A stretch of DNA of 64,000 nucleotides from Pseudoscleropodium purum (Eukaryota; Streptophyta; Bryopsida; Hypnales; Brachytheciaceae), in contig OZ017799.1 of the NCBI GenBank assembly GCA_963969395.1, positions 18,106,501 to 18,170,500 of the forward strand, in the 5' to 3' direction. This document shows, piece by piece, positions 48,393 to 58,591 of the stretch; the stretch's first letter is position 1, and each line of letters begins with the position of its first letter. The position numbers were made by a program, and so were the translations under genes. The notes beneath the pieces are model-generated. The model searched no databases. It was not told the DNA's origin and worked only from the letters and a program-made list of their open reading frames with translations.

Positions 48393-50128
48393 CAGATACA
48401 TCGTTAAAATTTCATCATTTTTCTGCCATTTTTCCATTAATTTTCTAAGACTTGGTGTAGATTTCAGACCCTGAAACCCTGAAATCTAAGACAGGTGTAC
48501 AATTTAGACCGCACGTTCTGAACCTAAAAGTGCCAAGTTTGTAGAATACTCCTGTTTTAATGAAATATCCTATATATGAAATAGAGCAGCTGAAATGAAT
48601 CTTGCTTACGAGACAGTAACGGTATGATGAAGGGAGCTGCAACTCCAAAAAAAACACTACCCCATGCAATCGGTATATATAATTGGTCTCTCTTGGATTC
48701 AAGGTCTACCACTGTCCACAATAGGGAGATTCATAATTGTCACACAGCCTTTGCACCCAAAATACGTGTGAGTGCACGCCAGTTCTAGATCATTACAACA
48801 ATCCAAAGTCTTGCATGTAAAATGGACATTGAAGTTCTTGGAGGCGGCAAGTTTGTGACATAATTTTCATGTGTCACATGTGTTTTAGAGTCATTGATCA
48901 ACTGTGACAAATGGAATTTCATAATTTCATTTTAGAAGTGGTCATATTAGGGGTAGTCACACCTTCTTTGAGAAGTAAAATTCTACAAAGTCAGAGAAAT
49001 TGGTGAGAGAAAAGAGGAGCGAAAATGGCAAGCCATTTTGTGTAAAGAAGGTGTGACATCCCTTTTGGGTATTTGGAACAGTTCTTGGAGAATGTGTTAC
49101 CTACAAGGTGCAAGTCGTGGCCTCGCTCGTCCTCTCTCGTCCCTGAGGGAAAATGCTGAAATTTTTATTTGCCACGCGTGGTCAGATTTGCAAATTCTGG
49201 ATTCATATTTGACATCAGAGGCCCCAATCTAGTTCACCCCGACCCCCGCATAGGAATCTGCATTTTCTTTTGCTTCAGATTCGAATTGGTAGAATGCAAA
49301 TACTTGTCCATTTTTTTACTAGCAAGAAATTGTACTTCCAGTTGCGAGAAATGTGTTCATTCTGAGAAGCTGAGAGCAGAATAGTCCATCGTTGACATTT
49401 TTATCGAGCCGATCCTAGTGTCCGTGTAAAAATTGTTGACATTTTTACACGGACACTAGGATCGGCTCGATAATTTGAAGATAATAAAAGTTGCAATTTG
49501 AGTATCTGCTAACAATTGTTATGATACATGAGAGACCAAACGAAGAAATGAGTTCTATGAATAGTACTAATTCAAACGCTATTCTGTATTTAGCAATTGC
49601 CAATTTTCAGCAACGATGGGATTGGATCCATATGCGAAGAAATCCTCACAGGCCCTGAACATACAGACTCTTAATGAACATGTACAGTAGTTCCAATGAA
49701 GCAGCGGGGTCGATTGCCTCTGAGGAAACCACTATTGCTACCAACGCCTGGGCAATTTCAGTTATTGAACAACCGCCCAAAGCTTCCACAAACGCAACGT
49801 TGTAGCATTACCCTAAACCAGCAGACCTGCTGTAGAAGTCAATTCTTAAGAACTTGCCACCAATCCAGTGCACTAAAACATGCAAGCAGTCTACAAACCT
49901 CGCCTTGTTCAGAATATCGTTACTTACTCCGCTTTGAACTACACTCAATGCAAGAACTCTCGATAAAGCAAAACAAATTACTCATGCAGAACCCTTGAAT
50001 TGGAAATCCCCTCCACATAAAATACATTCATTAACCTCATTAGGAGTAGTAGGACCAAGGACCAAAGTAACTTGCATTATCAGATATCAAGTCTTGGCCA
50101 CTTTACCAAAATCACAAACAGTGGTTCT
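48393..50128. other. Spacer between RING copy C and eL6
   Basis: Includes the copy C 3' flank and, near 50,128, the eL6 3' UTR. Apart from the 33-bp hairpin at 49,401-49,473 nothing is recognised; the 100-codon frame at 49,696-49,998 has no known motif. Confidence 0.5.
49401..49473. repeat. Perfect 33-bp inverted repeat with 7-nt loop
   Basis: Arms 49,401-49,433 (starting ttatcgagccgatcctagtg) and 49,441-49,473 are exact reverse complements around tgttgac. The word gttgacattttta occurs just before the left arm and again at the loop/right arm, so the hairpin may have arisen by template switching. As RNA it would fold into a hairpin of miRNA-precursor size, though perfect pairing is unusual for a conserved miRNA. 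Confidence 0.9.
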
Positions 50129-52135
50129 TCAAAACACAAGCTCATGTGGCTTGACACCAGACTTCAAACTAAACCTGGCACTCAAGTAAGTTTTCAACTC
50201 TGGGACTGCTTCAAGGAGAGGGATGAGTTTGGCGTCAATTGCCTTCTGGTCCTCCTTCTTTTCCTCAGATAAGACGCCCTCCTCCTTCTGCATTAACAAA
50301 TAAAATACAGATTAAAGGCCTTCGCAAAATGGTTGATCTGTGTGAAGAGGGCAACTGAATTCTTCACAATCGGTGGATTCTGTCCAATTAAAGCAAATTG
50401 TCAGTGAAATACTTACATCTTTCTCAGCTTCAAAAAACTCTGATTCTCCTTTCTTCTTCTTGGTAACTTCCTTCTTGAAGTAGGAATCCGAGTGCTTCGC
50501 AACATCAACGGATGATATATCGATCTTCGTCGATGTCGCAATAACGTAAGCCTGGTTCACCCTTCTCAAAGGCACACCATTGACCTTAAAAGGTCCTGCA
50601 TTACATTCAATTAACATGTCCACATTCTGTCAAATGATAATGCTTTCAGATCAAAAGTCGGTAGGAAGTCCAGGATTGAATTAAGATACAATTGCCTAGA
50701 AAGAGCACATGGTTAGAATTGGGCCAATACAGTTTAACGAGAGGAATTTGCCCTGTACTCCAAAGAAGCATGCAAAGCTGCAGCATGTTACAAGAATGAG
50801 AGGCATGCATCATCAGTGCAAGGAGGTTACAACCTTTGGTAAACAGAGAATCCACCGATTAACCTGGGTGCCACGTTTATACGATAATGAACTAAAAAAA
50901 TCAGAACCATGTGAAGGAGTTACACACCAGTGACCAATAGAAGACCAGATTCCAACTGCTTCAGGAACACCACACGCTTGCCCTTGAATTTTCCAGCCAA
51001 CAAAATCAAAACAGTCCCCGGAGTGATGCTCGACCTGCACGTCCCAAAGAAGATAAGTGACCAGCATACTAAAGCTAGAGAAAGAGTGCCATGACACATA
51101 ATTTAATCACAGCACAAATCACCAGTGTGGAATGAATCCAATCTCCGTAAGGAGAGGATACCTCATTGCGACCCTGACTAAGAGTGACCCCCAGAGATTC
51201 TTGCCTTAAAAGTAGTTAATGATTACAAGGATGCCTACTATCTGAATGTGAGTATAACTGTGGCCAAAACAGTGGAAATTCGTAGTTTATTCCTCCAATG
51301 TTCAAAAAAACATTGGAACTCTCTCTCAACACCACCAGTACAACGGAACCTAATTTTGTATAATAAATCCAGTTCTGATGCTTATCTGGACATTTTAATA
51401 GGTGCAGATACCTGCCAATATCTATCTTCCTCACGGTACGGAAATGGTTATTTAGTATGATCTAAAGTATATATCACAAGGACATTCAACATCGGTTGTA
51501 CGCATTTGTGGTAGTATTTCCGGTGTGTAAAGGTGGCATTGTTAGATTGATCATTCCAATTTTCATACTACCCAATTATTCACCCGTACTACATAACCAT
51601 TACTGAAAGGATAGCAGGGTATCCAAATTACAAGTGAAAGCATTGCACAAAAAAAATTCCCAAGATCAACACTGAACCCTACTTGCAAACGAGATCAAAA
51701 GAATACCCTTACACATAAAGACGATGCAATTCATCAACATCCAAAACCACAACGGTTCTGTAATCAAAAGTATTCCTAAAGCGAAAAACTGCCTCGACTC
51801 TGTAGGTTTCAAAAGATTCAGAGGAAACCAGACGCGAAATTCGAAGAATATTCGCAAACCCTAAACCCCAAATCCCTATCGTACCTCAGCTTCGGGGCGT
51901 TGACGACCTTGTTCTTATGCAGGGGCTTCGCAACATCGTCGGCAGGGTAGAACTTCGGAGCGCGGACAGCCGGAGTCTCAGCAACCGCAGCCTTCGCGTG
52001 GGTCGGAAAAGTGCCCCCATTCTTGGCCTTGATGGCCCACAAGCCGCGCTTGTGATAGGTCTTGGACCTGCCGTTGCGGCCGATGCCTCGGACGAGGTCT
52101 TTGTTCCTGCTGGATCTCACTGGCTTGGGCGCCAT
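50129..52135 (-). CDS. RPL6: 60S ribosomal protein eL6 (RPL6)
   Basis: Four exons on the minus strand: 52135-51885, 51034-50928, 50595-50417, 50287-50129, all GT/AG with continuous phase, giving 231 residues; Arabidopsis eL6 has 233. The N-terminus is [20 protein letters not shown], followed by [15 protein letters not shown] and KFYPADDV. Exon 2 gives [20 protein letters not shown] and [14 protein letters not shown] (KOW-type core). Exon 3 gives [20 protein letters not shown] and a Lys-rich tail, [15 protein letters not shown]. Exon 4 ends [17 protein letters not shown]. It is a structural protein of the cytosolic large subunit. A telo-box lies ~130 bp upstream of the ATG. Longer open frames upstream of the ATG are chance. 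No defect seen. Confidence 0.97.
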
Positions 52136-52263
52136 TGCTACGACGAGGGAGAGAAGGAGAGAAGGGGACTGGACTGAGCTGCTGCGACAACGCAGCTCCA
52201 CTCCGGCGACGAGGAAAAAGAGGGAGCCGAGTGTAGTGTGGGTTGCTTTAACCCTTGAACGCC

Positions 52264-52272
52264 AAACCCTAA
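52264..52272. promoter_or_regulatory. Telo-box AAACCCTAA upstream of eL6
   Basis: Exact telo-box about 130 bp upstream of the eL6 start codon, the typical setting of this motif in plant ribosomal protein promoters. An AACCCTAAACCC stretch also lies just inside intron 1 at about 51,857-51,868. Confidence 0.65.
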
Positions 52273-54604
52273 TTATTGGATGAACATGTGATGGGGCGAT
52301 GAATGTCGGTTCATCTGTCGCTGCTGCGGTACTAGTCATTCATACGAATGGATGCTTCAAAGGGAGAGTGCCCTTGGTTAAAACAATAAAAATTCCCATG
52401 GTTACCACAAATGGAACTTTAATGTTCAAGTTTATAATTGGAAATACGCTTGGGACACTAATTTACTAGATTCATACTATTTTGAATGAATACGATTCGA
52501 AATAATGCTGAATTATTCCAACATAAACAAAACAAATTTTTGTGGTGATACAAATGACATTTTTATTTTTTTCTCTGAAATTCTCACACAATATGGGAAT
52601 GAGATTTTCTTTAAGGCCCAATAATTTTCATAAATTTTGACTATATAGTTAAAAAGTTAGTGTAAGATATGCAATTTTTTTATTTGATAAGGCAATAAGG
52701 ATAGATTAAAAAACTTAATTTTTTCAAAAATAAAAATTTGAATTTTTTTTCTAGATTTACATATACATACAGAGCTTTGAATCATTCCATTTTGATTAAT
52801 GAAATGAAAATTATGAGGAATTTTAGTTTGCAGGCTCTTATGGAAGTTGTCTTCATTCATAGTCCTCTAATCTATTGTGCAATGTGATCTTCTATCTTCA
52901 TTCTAACTATCTTTAACTTGCATCTACTTTGGAAATTAAAGAAGATGAAAAAAATTTGAGGGCTCATATGACAATACTACGTAAATTTTTATCTTTGTAG
53001 ATATTGCAATTGACAATCACCATTTCAACTTCCAAACTTTTTTTCGTTATGTTTTCTTCTTAGAATATGTATTTGTATTGTATAGACATTCAAGTATCAT
53101 TATTAGGTCACATCATTCATTGGGATATATTTCAAACTTATAGTTTGACTTGTTCCATTGATCCTAGTTAGTTTTGGGAGAAATCATAGTTACTAAAAAG
53201 TAAAAAGTCTCTATGTGTAAAAAGTCACTACGATCTCAATTTTCTTCAAAACTTTGTATTATTTTATATTTGTAATTACTACAATCACGAGGTGACAAAA
53301 TTTGCATCTATTCTTGATTTCTTACAAATTCCATTAGACTAATTGCCACTCTTCTAGTCATACCCTATCATAGGAGCAATTATCACAAGTTTAATGGAAC
53401 CATAATTGAAGTAGTGGAGTAGTTTTATAATCGCATTTTCTTTGATGCTACAAAGATAGCTAGTCATCCAAGCCTAGTCAAGGTTACCAACATCACGTCT
53501 AAAGAGATGGTTGATTGGTGAAATGTCAAAATTCAACCCTAATGTCTGTATCAATCCAAAAGAAAATTCCTTGTCAATAGTGGGCCGTTGGAAAAAAATT
53601 GCTTAAAGCTTTTGGTCGAGATCTTGATGCATCAAGAAGCATTCCAACCAACTTTGACAAACATCCCAACAATAAAAGCCAACATCAAGTCGGAATAGAA
53701 AACCCTAAGCCCAATTTGGCATGGAACCATTCAAACCTAAGTCAATGGTGATGACAATTGCAGTGGTTTTTATTGTTCCATCCTCATTTGTAGCTATGGA
53801 TGTGGCAAATAAAGCCAAGAAGGAGGCAAGAAAAATCAAGAACAAGTTGAAGAGGCTTGAAGTTAAGATGGAGAAGATTAGAGCATTACTAGGGAAGATT
53901 TGAGATGCAATTCAAATGATCACATATAAGAGTGCAATCAAAAGTGTTGTCAAATACGTTGTCATCTATGGTAGCAAAACAATTGACATTATATAGATCG
54001 TCACTATTTTTTATTTGCCATTGGAAATATAACACCCCAAGTAATTTCTAAATGAGTCTCTTGAAAACTATTGATTTCTAATCTTAAACTCTCAATTATT
54101 CCATGGATGTAATTTATAGATTGATCATAGCTTATAACTTCGGTGTAGGGTTTTCGAGGTTAACGTTAGATTTTCATCCTACAATCTTTCTAAACTCAAG
54201 TTGCTACAACATTTTGCATGAAATGTACAACCTTACTAAAAAATAAGAAATTAACAAAAATAACAATTTTAAAATGGAAAAGATATCAAAGCTTAAAGTA
54301 TTTAATAGTAAAAGATAATAGAAATGGAATCAAATGGAAACATTTGGATCATTCTTCATGCTTGTCTATTCTAAACATCAAAGTCCCATCCACAATCATA
54401 ATCCTTTCATTGAATACAACAATGCACTAATGCCTTGCAAGAATGCTAAAACCTTAAGGGGTCACTTTAAAGTAGTGAAAGTGATATTGTATTTCACTAA
54501 ATTTCCATGTTGACAAGATTCATTGAAAGATACGCCATCTATGTGACACAATGCTTTTGCAAAAATGTAGGTCCTCATATAAAAGTAGGTCCTTGATAAG
54601 AGCA
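52273..54604. other. AT-rich intergenic block
   Basis: About 2.3 kb with no recognised gene. 52,640-52,860 matches part of R1 in inverse orientation (the word for tcctcataa.ttt..attcatt on the other strand). A 60-codon Lys-rich frame at 53,721-53,903 is open but has no known motif and sits in stop-rich DNA. Confidence 0.5.
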
Positions 54605-54764
54605 GGGTTGCTATTCTATGAGCGTGTGAGCGTGAGCTTCTGAGCTTGTGAGCATATAATTTTTCAGAGATTCCATCTAAAAATTGTGGTCAAAATTTAT
54701 TATTTTTAGTAGATTTTAGTGCCTATTTACATGGACCTATTATCGTGGTCCTTTAGTCAACCTT

Positions 54765-55152
54765 CATGTGCTACTTATTAGACTTTGCTAGATTTTAAGA
54801 AAAAAAATTTGGTGATTAATTAAGATTTGTTTGAAATCAATTGAGAATGTTCCATTTAGATTTAGATTTTTATAATCACTCCCCTCTTGTTGTTGGGTAC
54901 CTCTCCGCATCGAGAGGATTCCTTCAACATTGAGAGGAGTCCTACTAGGTCAAGGAAAAAAAACAAATTTTTTTTTTTTTTCTCCAAACAACAAGAGAGA
55001 CTCCTCTCAAAGTTGAGAGGTACCCAACAACAAGAGGGGAGTGATTATAAAAATCTAAATCTAAATGAAACAATTTAGTTGATTTCAAACAAATCATAAT
55101 TAGGAACAAATTTTTTCTTCTTAAAATCTAGCAAAGTTCAATAAGGAACATG
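54765..55152. repeat. Nested inverted repeat with a perfect 52-bp stem
   Basis: Positions 54,854-54,905 and 55,015-55,066 are exact reverse complements over 52 bp (left arm begins atttagatttagatttttat). Imperfect pairing continues outward to 54,765 and 55,152. The loop is rich in gagag/ctctc words and a long T run. Confidence 0.85.
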
Positions 55153-55281
55153 TTAAGATGGCAAGTGCTCAATCCTCTTCTTAGCGCTAAGAGGTCCCAA
55201 GCAACAAGAAGTGATTAACCAAATGACCATTTAATCAAAAATGAAAGAATTGGACTCCCAAAAGGACCTACAAAAAGACAA

Positions 55282-55791
55282 TGATCAACTAATCAACACT
55301 TTGGTGTAATTAAAATCATTTTTTACAAAAATAATCCATATCAACCAAGTATTTTCTTTCAAAATCTTAACAAGTTTAATTACCAATACATCAAGATAAA
55401 AGTATAGGTATCTTCCATTTGTCTCAAGAAGACCTACTCTATTATACGATAGTGATCAACAAAAATGAAATTTAATGCGGCTAAATTCTTTCCATAGATA
55501 ATGAATTCCTATGAACAAATTTTTGTTTTTAAAATCTAAACAAGTCCACCGACTTACAAATTAGAAAATAAATGTTGGTATCCTTTTATTGACCCTAGGA
55601 AGATCCATGATGCTAAAAAACAATGATCAACCAAAATAAAATTCACTGTGACAAAGATCATTATATATAAAAATAATTTTTATCAAGAATTTTTTTTTAA
55701 GAATCTAAGCAAGTTCAACAATAGTGCATCAAAAGAAAATTATTATTAGTTTTTTATTAGCCCCAAGAAGACCCACATTGCTATATGATAG
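55282..55791 (+). repeat. ~170-bp tandem repeat, three diverged units
   Basis: Units begin at 55,282, 55,453 and 55,624 (171, 171 and 168 bp), each with tgatcaac at the start, a 'aaaatct(a/t)a.caagt' word in the middle and a gaaga(c/t)c(c/t)a word near the end. The right arm of the nested palindrome resembles one further unit, and the left arm an inverted one. Confidence 0.7.
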
Positions 55792-56145
55792 TGATCAACC
55801 AATATTCTATGCAAACTTATTTCCGTCTCCATTCATCTTTCACATCAATTGAGTTCATCATTTTCATAATTTATACTTTTAATATTTTAAACACAACACT
55901 GAAAATTATAATTTTCATTTGAATTCTACATAACCACTATAATAAATTCATGGTAATAGATCCATAGTAATAGGTACTAAGATTTACAAAAACTAATAAA
56001 TTTTGATCAAAATTTTAAGATGGAATGTATTTTAGAAATACTATTAAATTTCCTAGAGCTTTTTCAAATTTCTAAGCTCAATGCTCACATAATCTCTATT
56101 CACTACTCACAAGTTCATGCTCACATGCTCACAAAATAGCACTAT

Positions 56146-57049
56146 TGTTGTGAGTTCCCTTGCATTCCGCTAAGTTTTCAAACTCTAGGATTTATCCTAT
56201 AGTAGCTGCTTGATGTGGCTAAGAGATTGTTGCATTATTTTTTCACTTTTTTATTTTTTCCCAAAAAAATTCAAAAAAATTTCAACTTATTTTCATTTTA
56301 AAATTTTGATAGGGGCCTTTACAAATTGTTGGAGTAGCGGTGCTAAGAAAAGGCCTAAAATAGCCCTCTAAGCCCCCCCCCCAAAAAAAAATATATGTAA
56401 TGAAAGTATCCATATCTAGAGATTGGAAGAAACTCATGTTAATTTGTTGTGTTTTGATGTATTATTCCCAATTCTAATCCCACATGCAATGTTGGATTAT
56501 GATCCATCATTTGATTTCAATTGTCTTTGCTTGCCTTGGCAAAATTGTATGATTGCAAATCCATGGCTATAAATTCCAAAATGAATTTAGCATTGATGCA
56601 CATGAAATGAAGCTACATTGATATCTTTTGCTGAAATAAACAAACTATAGAAAGAACTTTTGGGATACTAAAAATTTCAAATACTATATATGTAGGTGAA
56701 AAACAACATGGATTCTAGTGGATCTAAATTTTAAGTAAATGATTTAAATATAACATCTTAATTCAATGATTTCTTTACTCTAAATTCTTTGTCTACATCA
56801 TTTTATTTACAATTGGATCTTCATTGAAATCTTCTTTTCACCCTTTAACCTCTAAAAGACCATTGGCCCTTTGGGAGGCAAATTGGATTTTGGATAGGAA
56901 CTAATAGTCTGAATTTTTTGATTTTTTTGAATTTTTTATGTAGATAAAAAAATTGATTAGCTTTGTCGTAATATTATTATTTTTCAATTGATTCTCCAAT
57001 ACAAAAATTATACCCAAATAAGTTCATAACAAGGATTATCGGACAACAA
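56146..57049. other. AT-rich intergenic DNA
   Basis: No gene seen. A C9-10/A9 homopolymer pair lies at about 56,372-56,390, prone to slippage. Confidence 0.55.
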
Positions 57050-57500
57050 AAAAATTAAAAATTTGAAATAAATCTTTTTCTCATAGATTATATTTTTTCT
57101 CCATGGAAAACTTTGATTCATTTCATTTGGATGAGTGATGTGAAAGTTATGGACAATCTTGTTTTTTGGACAATTAGAGCATCATCTTTAAAAAACAACT
57201 CATTGGCTTCATTTTTAAATGCAATGTTTACAATTTTAAAGAAATCCACATGGTTCAGTTCTCTTGCTAGAATAATCTCACCACTGGCATTAGTGCATTT
57301 TAATTTTATCTTAAAAGATATTAATAATTTAGATTTTCTTTCTATCTTGTACCTACTTCTATTTAATAATTTTTATAAAAATGATAATTCAATTTTTTTG
57401 AATTTTTTCCTAGACTTTCAACTTAATTCCTTACTATAAAGATTTAAGCCTCAAAACTCTTTGGTGCAAAAATTTTAAGTTAAGAAGGTTCAAAGTCAAA
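57050..57500 (+). repeat. Dispersed AT-rich repeat, family R3, copy 2
   Basis: Collinear with 8,780-9,240. A 108-codon frame falls inside (57,113-57,439), but the other copy does not preserve it, so it is not a gene. Confidence 0.6.
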
Positions 57501-57809
57501 TAATCTAGTCTAGCAATGTGCAAAAGAGCGTGTTTTTTTCAACAAATGTACACAAATATCTTACAATCTGTTTGGTCTAAATTTATGAAATTTAATCTTC
57601 ACATTTTCATACTAGTTAGGTGTAAGATCCCATAGATAGATTTACAAAAAAAATAATTTTCAAATTTTTTTACACTTTGCAACAAATCTGGAAGTTTTGA
57701 ATGTTTTTTGGCTCTCCCAGGAGACTTTAATCCTTTTGGGGTTCATTATTAGTAAACAAGAGTGCTCTTTTATCATTTATTTGCAATGCCCCCCTAGGTG
57801 TTTGGTTGG

Positions 57810-58290
57810 TTTTACCTTAAAGTGGGCACCCACAAAACACCATTTTTTTGCTACACTTAAATATGCCTAGTTATTATTATTAAATTGGTTAAGTTTTTGC
57901 ATTTTCTTATTTGCAAGTGAAAGCAAGTTCCAATGCACTAAAACATAAGAGGTTTTAAAAATAATCTTTGGAAGTACAAGGAAATGACTAGATACCAAGG
58001 GTTTGTAAGTCTTGAGGTGGTTGTATTTGTTGGGTATTAAAGCAGGTACCCCCAAATTGCTACTGTGCCTAGTTACTATTGTTAGATTGGTCAAATTTTT
58101 ATATTCTCTTGTTGTCACCTGAAATGAAGAGAAGTTATAACACACCGAAGAAAGTTGCATTTGGCAACTGTATGCAAAAATTACAAAGGGTCAAAGTTTT
58201 TTTTGGTAGAGGTTGTAAAATCGTTTCTTCCACGTAGGTACATATTGATTTTGGAGATGTACCCGAAGATGGCAGTTTTGGGTCAGTGTT
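57810..58290 (+). repeat. Dispersed repeat R4, one partial and one fuller copy in tandem
   Basis: 57,810-57,960 (cctagttattattattaaat, tttgcaagtgaaagcaagtt) and 58,030-58,290 (cctagttactattgttagat, aactgtatgcaaaaatt) are related to each other and to 20,915-21,170. The fuller copy ends ~300 bp before the RH47 start codon, so it may lie in the promoter. Confidence 0.65.
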
Positions 58291-58355
58291 GCTCTCTGGG
58301 GATCTTCTCTGCGTTGGAGACTTCTTCTCCGGCTTGTGTTCTCCCAATTTTGGAT

Positions 58356-58364
58356 TTAGGGTTT
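58356..58364. promoter_or_regulatory. Telo-box (reverse) upstream of RH47
   Basis: TTAGGGTTT, the complement of AAACCCTAA, about 230 bp before the RH47 ATG. Another copy lies in RH47 intron 1 (59,104-59,112) and a similar TTAGGGTTTAGGG in ARP8 intron 1 (15,581-15,593). Confidence 0.45.
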
Positions 58365-58460
58365 GAATCTCATTCCTATGGGTGTGCCTCCTGCTTAGAA
58401 TGGAAGAGCAGCGCGAGCCGTGAAGCTCTTACAGATGTGCACTTCGCATTCCAGAGTGGT

Positions 58461-58591
58461 GCTTGACGTTGAATTTGCAAACTTAAGAATGCTTCCATAG
58501 ACTTTCTACAAGAATTCTATCTGCTGCTTGACATTGAATTTGCAAATCTGAAGATGCTTTCACAGGCTCTGTACTAGAATTGTTACAAGCG
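58461..58591 (+). repeat. 65-bp tandem duplication in the RH47 5' leader
   Basis: Units 58,461-58,525 and 58,526-58,591 share gcttgac(g/a)ttgaatttgcaaa, gaatgctt/gatgcttt and a.aattct/agaattgt words. The second unit ends at the start codon. Diverged ~25%, so not recent. Confidence 0.75.

Larger units (their letters stand above)
54605..56145. mobile_element. Large foldback element (~1.5 kb) with nested palindrome and internal tandem repeats
   Basis: The outer ends are imperfect inverted repeats of ~180 bp: gctattctatgagcgtgtga at 54,610 pairs with the reverse of tcacatgctcacaaaatagc near 56,125. They stay alignable inward through ttccatct, gtcaaaatttatta, cctatt and atgga words. Inside lie a second inverted repeat (54,765-55,152) and ~170-bp direct tandem units (55,282-55,791). 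No protein frame. This is a non-autonomous element of foldback or Mutator-like design; target duplication not resolved. Confidence 0.65.

Noticed and set aside
57113..57439. A 108-codon Leu/Phe/Asn-rich frame
   Set aside because: Lies in repeat R3; the other copy (8.8-9.2 kb) does not keep the frame, and the composition is that of T-rich noise.
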